Source: an uncultured Sphingomonadaceae bacterium
GTDB taxonomy: Bacteria; Pseudomonadota; Alphaproteobacteria; Sphingomonadales; Sphingomonadaceae
Reading direction: 5' to 3'
Length of the DNA stretch: 64,000 bases
NCBI GenBank assembly: GCA_947496865.1
Contig: CANMEE010000001.1
Coordinates: 1,541,501-1,605,500, forward strand
The position numbers and the translations under genes are program-made. Below the pieces are notes generated by a model. The model was not told where the DNA came from. It worked only from the letters and a program-made list of their open reading frames with translations, and ran no database searches. Below are positions 63,338 to 64,000 of this stretch, piece after piece. How positions within the stretch are numbered: position 1 is the stretch's first letter; each line of letters begins with the position of its first letter.

Positions 63338-64000
63338 ATGGCTGATGAAGAAGATATTGGCGGCGAAGGCGGGTGGATCGTTGCGAGTAAATTCGTACCG
63401 AGCAAGCCGAATATTAACCTGGTTGATCGTGCGCGCCTTATCGAAAAACTAGAAGCGGGTCTGTCTGCTAAAGCCATCTTCCTTGTCGCGCCGGCAGGTT
63501 TTGGGAAGTCTACAGTGCTTTGCCAGTGGTTCGATGCGCAGCATGATGAGGGGGATATCTTTGGATGGCTCAGTCTTGATGAAGCGGATTGTGTGCCAGA
63601 GCAATTCCTGGCCTATATAACGCTTTCCTTGGCTGAAGCAGGGGGCGAACTCGGTCAATTTGAAGCCGCAGCGCGCAATGGCTTTCCCGATTCCAGAGCG
63701 CGGGTGGTTTTGAGCAGTCTGATGCGCCGAATTGGCAGTTGGCCACACCGCTGTGTGTTAATTCTTGATGACATGCATCTAGCGGCCTCCCTTGAGATTG
63801 ATGGTCTGCTAGATCAGATGATCCGGGAGTCGCCGACCAATTTCACGCTCGTGCTGAATAGCAGATCTACGCCATCGATCGATTTACCGGGCCTTGTTGC
63901 AGCAGGCGATGCCATGGAGATCGGAGCAGAGCAACTGCGATTGACTCAAATAGAATCGAAGGAAGCTCTGGGCGCCACGATGGAAGAAAAAGTTGCTCGC
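63338..64000 (+). CDS. MalT-like LuxR-family regulator, N-terminal part (3' cut by window edge)
   Basis: An open frame from ATG 63338 to the window end (221 codons). The N-terminus reads as a STAND-type MalT/LAL regulator: VASKFVPSKPNINLVDRARLIEKL, then Walker A APAGFGKSTVLCQW (about residues 51-64), a Walker B-like VLILDDMHLAA (about 142-152), and NSRSTPSIDLPGLVA. Such regulators have an NTPase sensor and a C-terminal LuxR helix-turn-helix, which here lies beyond the edge. It follows the amidohydrolase by 106 nt on the same strand, so it could regulate that gene. Confidence 0.85.
   Translation, partial: MADEEDIGGEGGWIVASKFVPSKPNINLVDRARLIEKLEAGLSAKAIFLVAPAGFGKSTVLCQWFDAQHDEGDIFGWLSLDEADCVPEQFLAYITLSLAEAGGELGQFEAAARNGFPDSRARVVLSSLMRRIGSWPHRCVLILDDMHLAASLEIDGLLDQMIRESPTNFTLVLNSRSTPSIDLPGLVAAGDAMEIGAEQLRLTQIESKEALGATMEEKVAR

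Overview
The window reads as chromosomal DNA from a sphingomonad-type alphaproteobacterium of moderate GC, possibly a marine relative of Sphingorhabdus/Parasphingorhabdus. The evidence is the gene content: an ubiquinol-cytochrome c chaperone, a DUF177 protein, a thioredoxin-TPR protein, GlnD, MaeB, a STAS-fused MlaE, large TonB-dependent receptors and a TPR-sulfotransferase. The taxon is inferred from family knowledge, not from a search. No rRNA, CRISPR array, phage or insertion sequence was seen. One tRNA (Gly, GCC) is present. Several genes appear to start at TTG or GTG, where a good ribosome-binding site precedes the non-ATG codon.

Left part (1-25 kb) is dense housekeeping DNA with short gaps and many ATGA-type overlaps. 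In order it holds: a 5'-cut cystathionine gamma-synthase-family gene, a HAD phosphatase, a four-gene Mla-type lipid transport operon (mlaE-mlaF-mlaD-auxiliary lipoprotein), lgt with an overlapping NDUFAF7-like methyltransferase, an acyl-CoA ligase overlapping glnD, DUF177 and the bc1 chaperone, bamE, maeB, mutS-peroxiredoxin, argB, yggT-folD-lipoprotein-marC, then Trm112, a LON-substrate-binding-domain protein and the thioredoxin-TPR protein, and finally tRNA-Gly.

Middle part (25-47 kb) is more accessory. It has a TIGR03032-like protein divergent from a stand-alone transketolase/AceE-like enzyme, a GltS symporter, and an RND tripartite efflux operon (adaptor-permease-outer membrane lipoprotein). 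Next come small envelope proteins (HdeA-like, glycine-zipper, DUF3313-like lipoprotein), a LuxR regulator with no luxI nearby, a K+ channel and a DUF4403 protein. The part ends with a large TonB-dependent receptor, which has a strong leader hairpin and a clean intrinsic terminator, followed by a TPR-sulfotransferase.

Right part (47-64 kb) is accessory. A Crp/Fnr regulator is divergent from a sterol-desaturase-family gene. After that lies a junction where an acyl-CoA dehydrogenase and a ferredoxin-NADP reductase have both lost their 3' halves. An iron-acquisition divergon follows, with Fur-box-like sites, two orphan proteins, a siderophore receptor and a PepSY-TM protein. A TetR-GST / HCCA-isomerase-SDR divergon has a well-formed operator, and its SDR lacks the usual YxxxK. 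The window ends with glucokinase, a PhoX/DUF839 phosphatase, an amidohydrolase, and the start of a MalT-like regulator that runs off the edge.

The most unusual observations are: (1) the ACAD/FNR double truncation; (2) a diverged repeat of about 55 bp linking the 5' end of the RND adaptor gene to a relic beyond the LuxR gene, which raises the question of the adaptor's true start codon; (3) the SDR with SxxxR in place of YxxxK; (4) the leader hairpin of the 1056-residue TonB receptor paired with a TPR-sulfotransferase; (5) the iron divergon with two unrecognised proteins.
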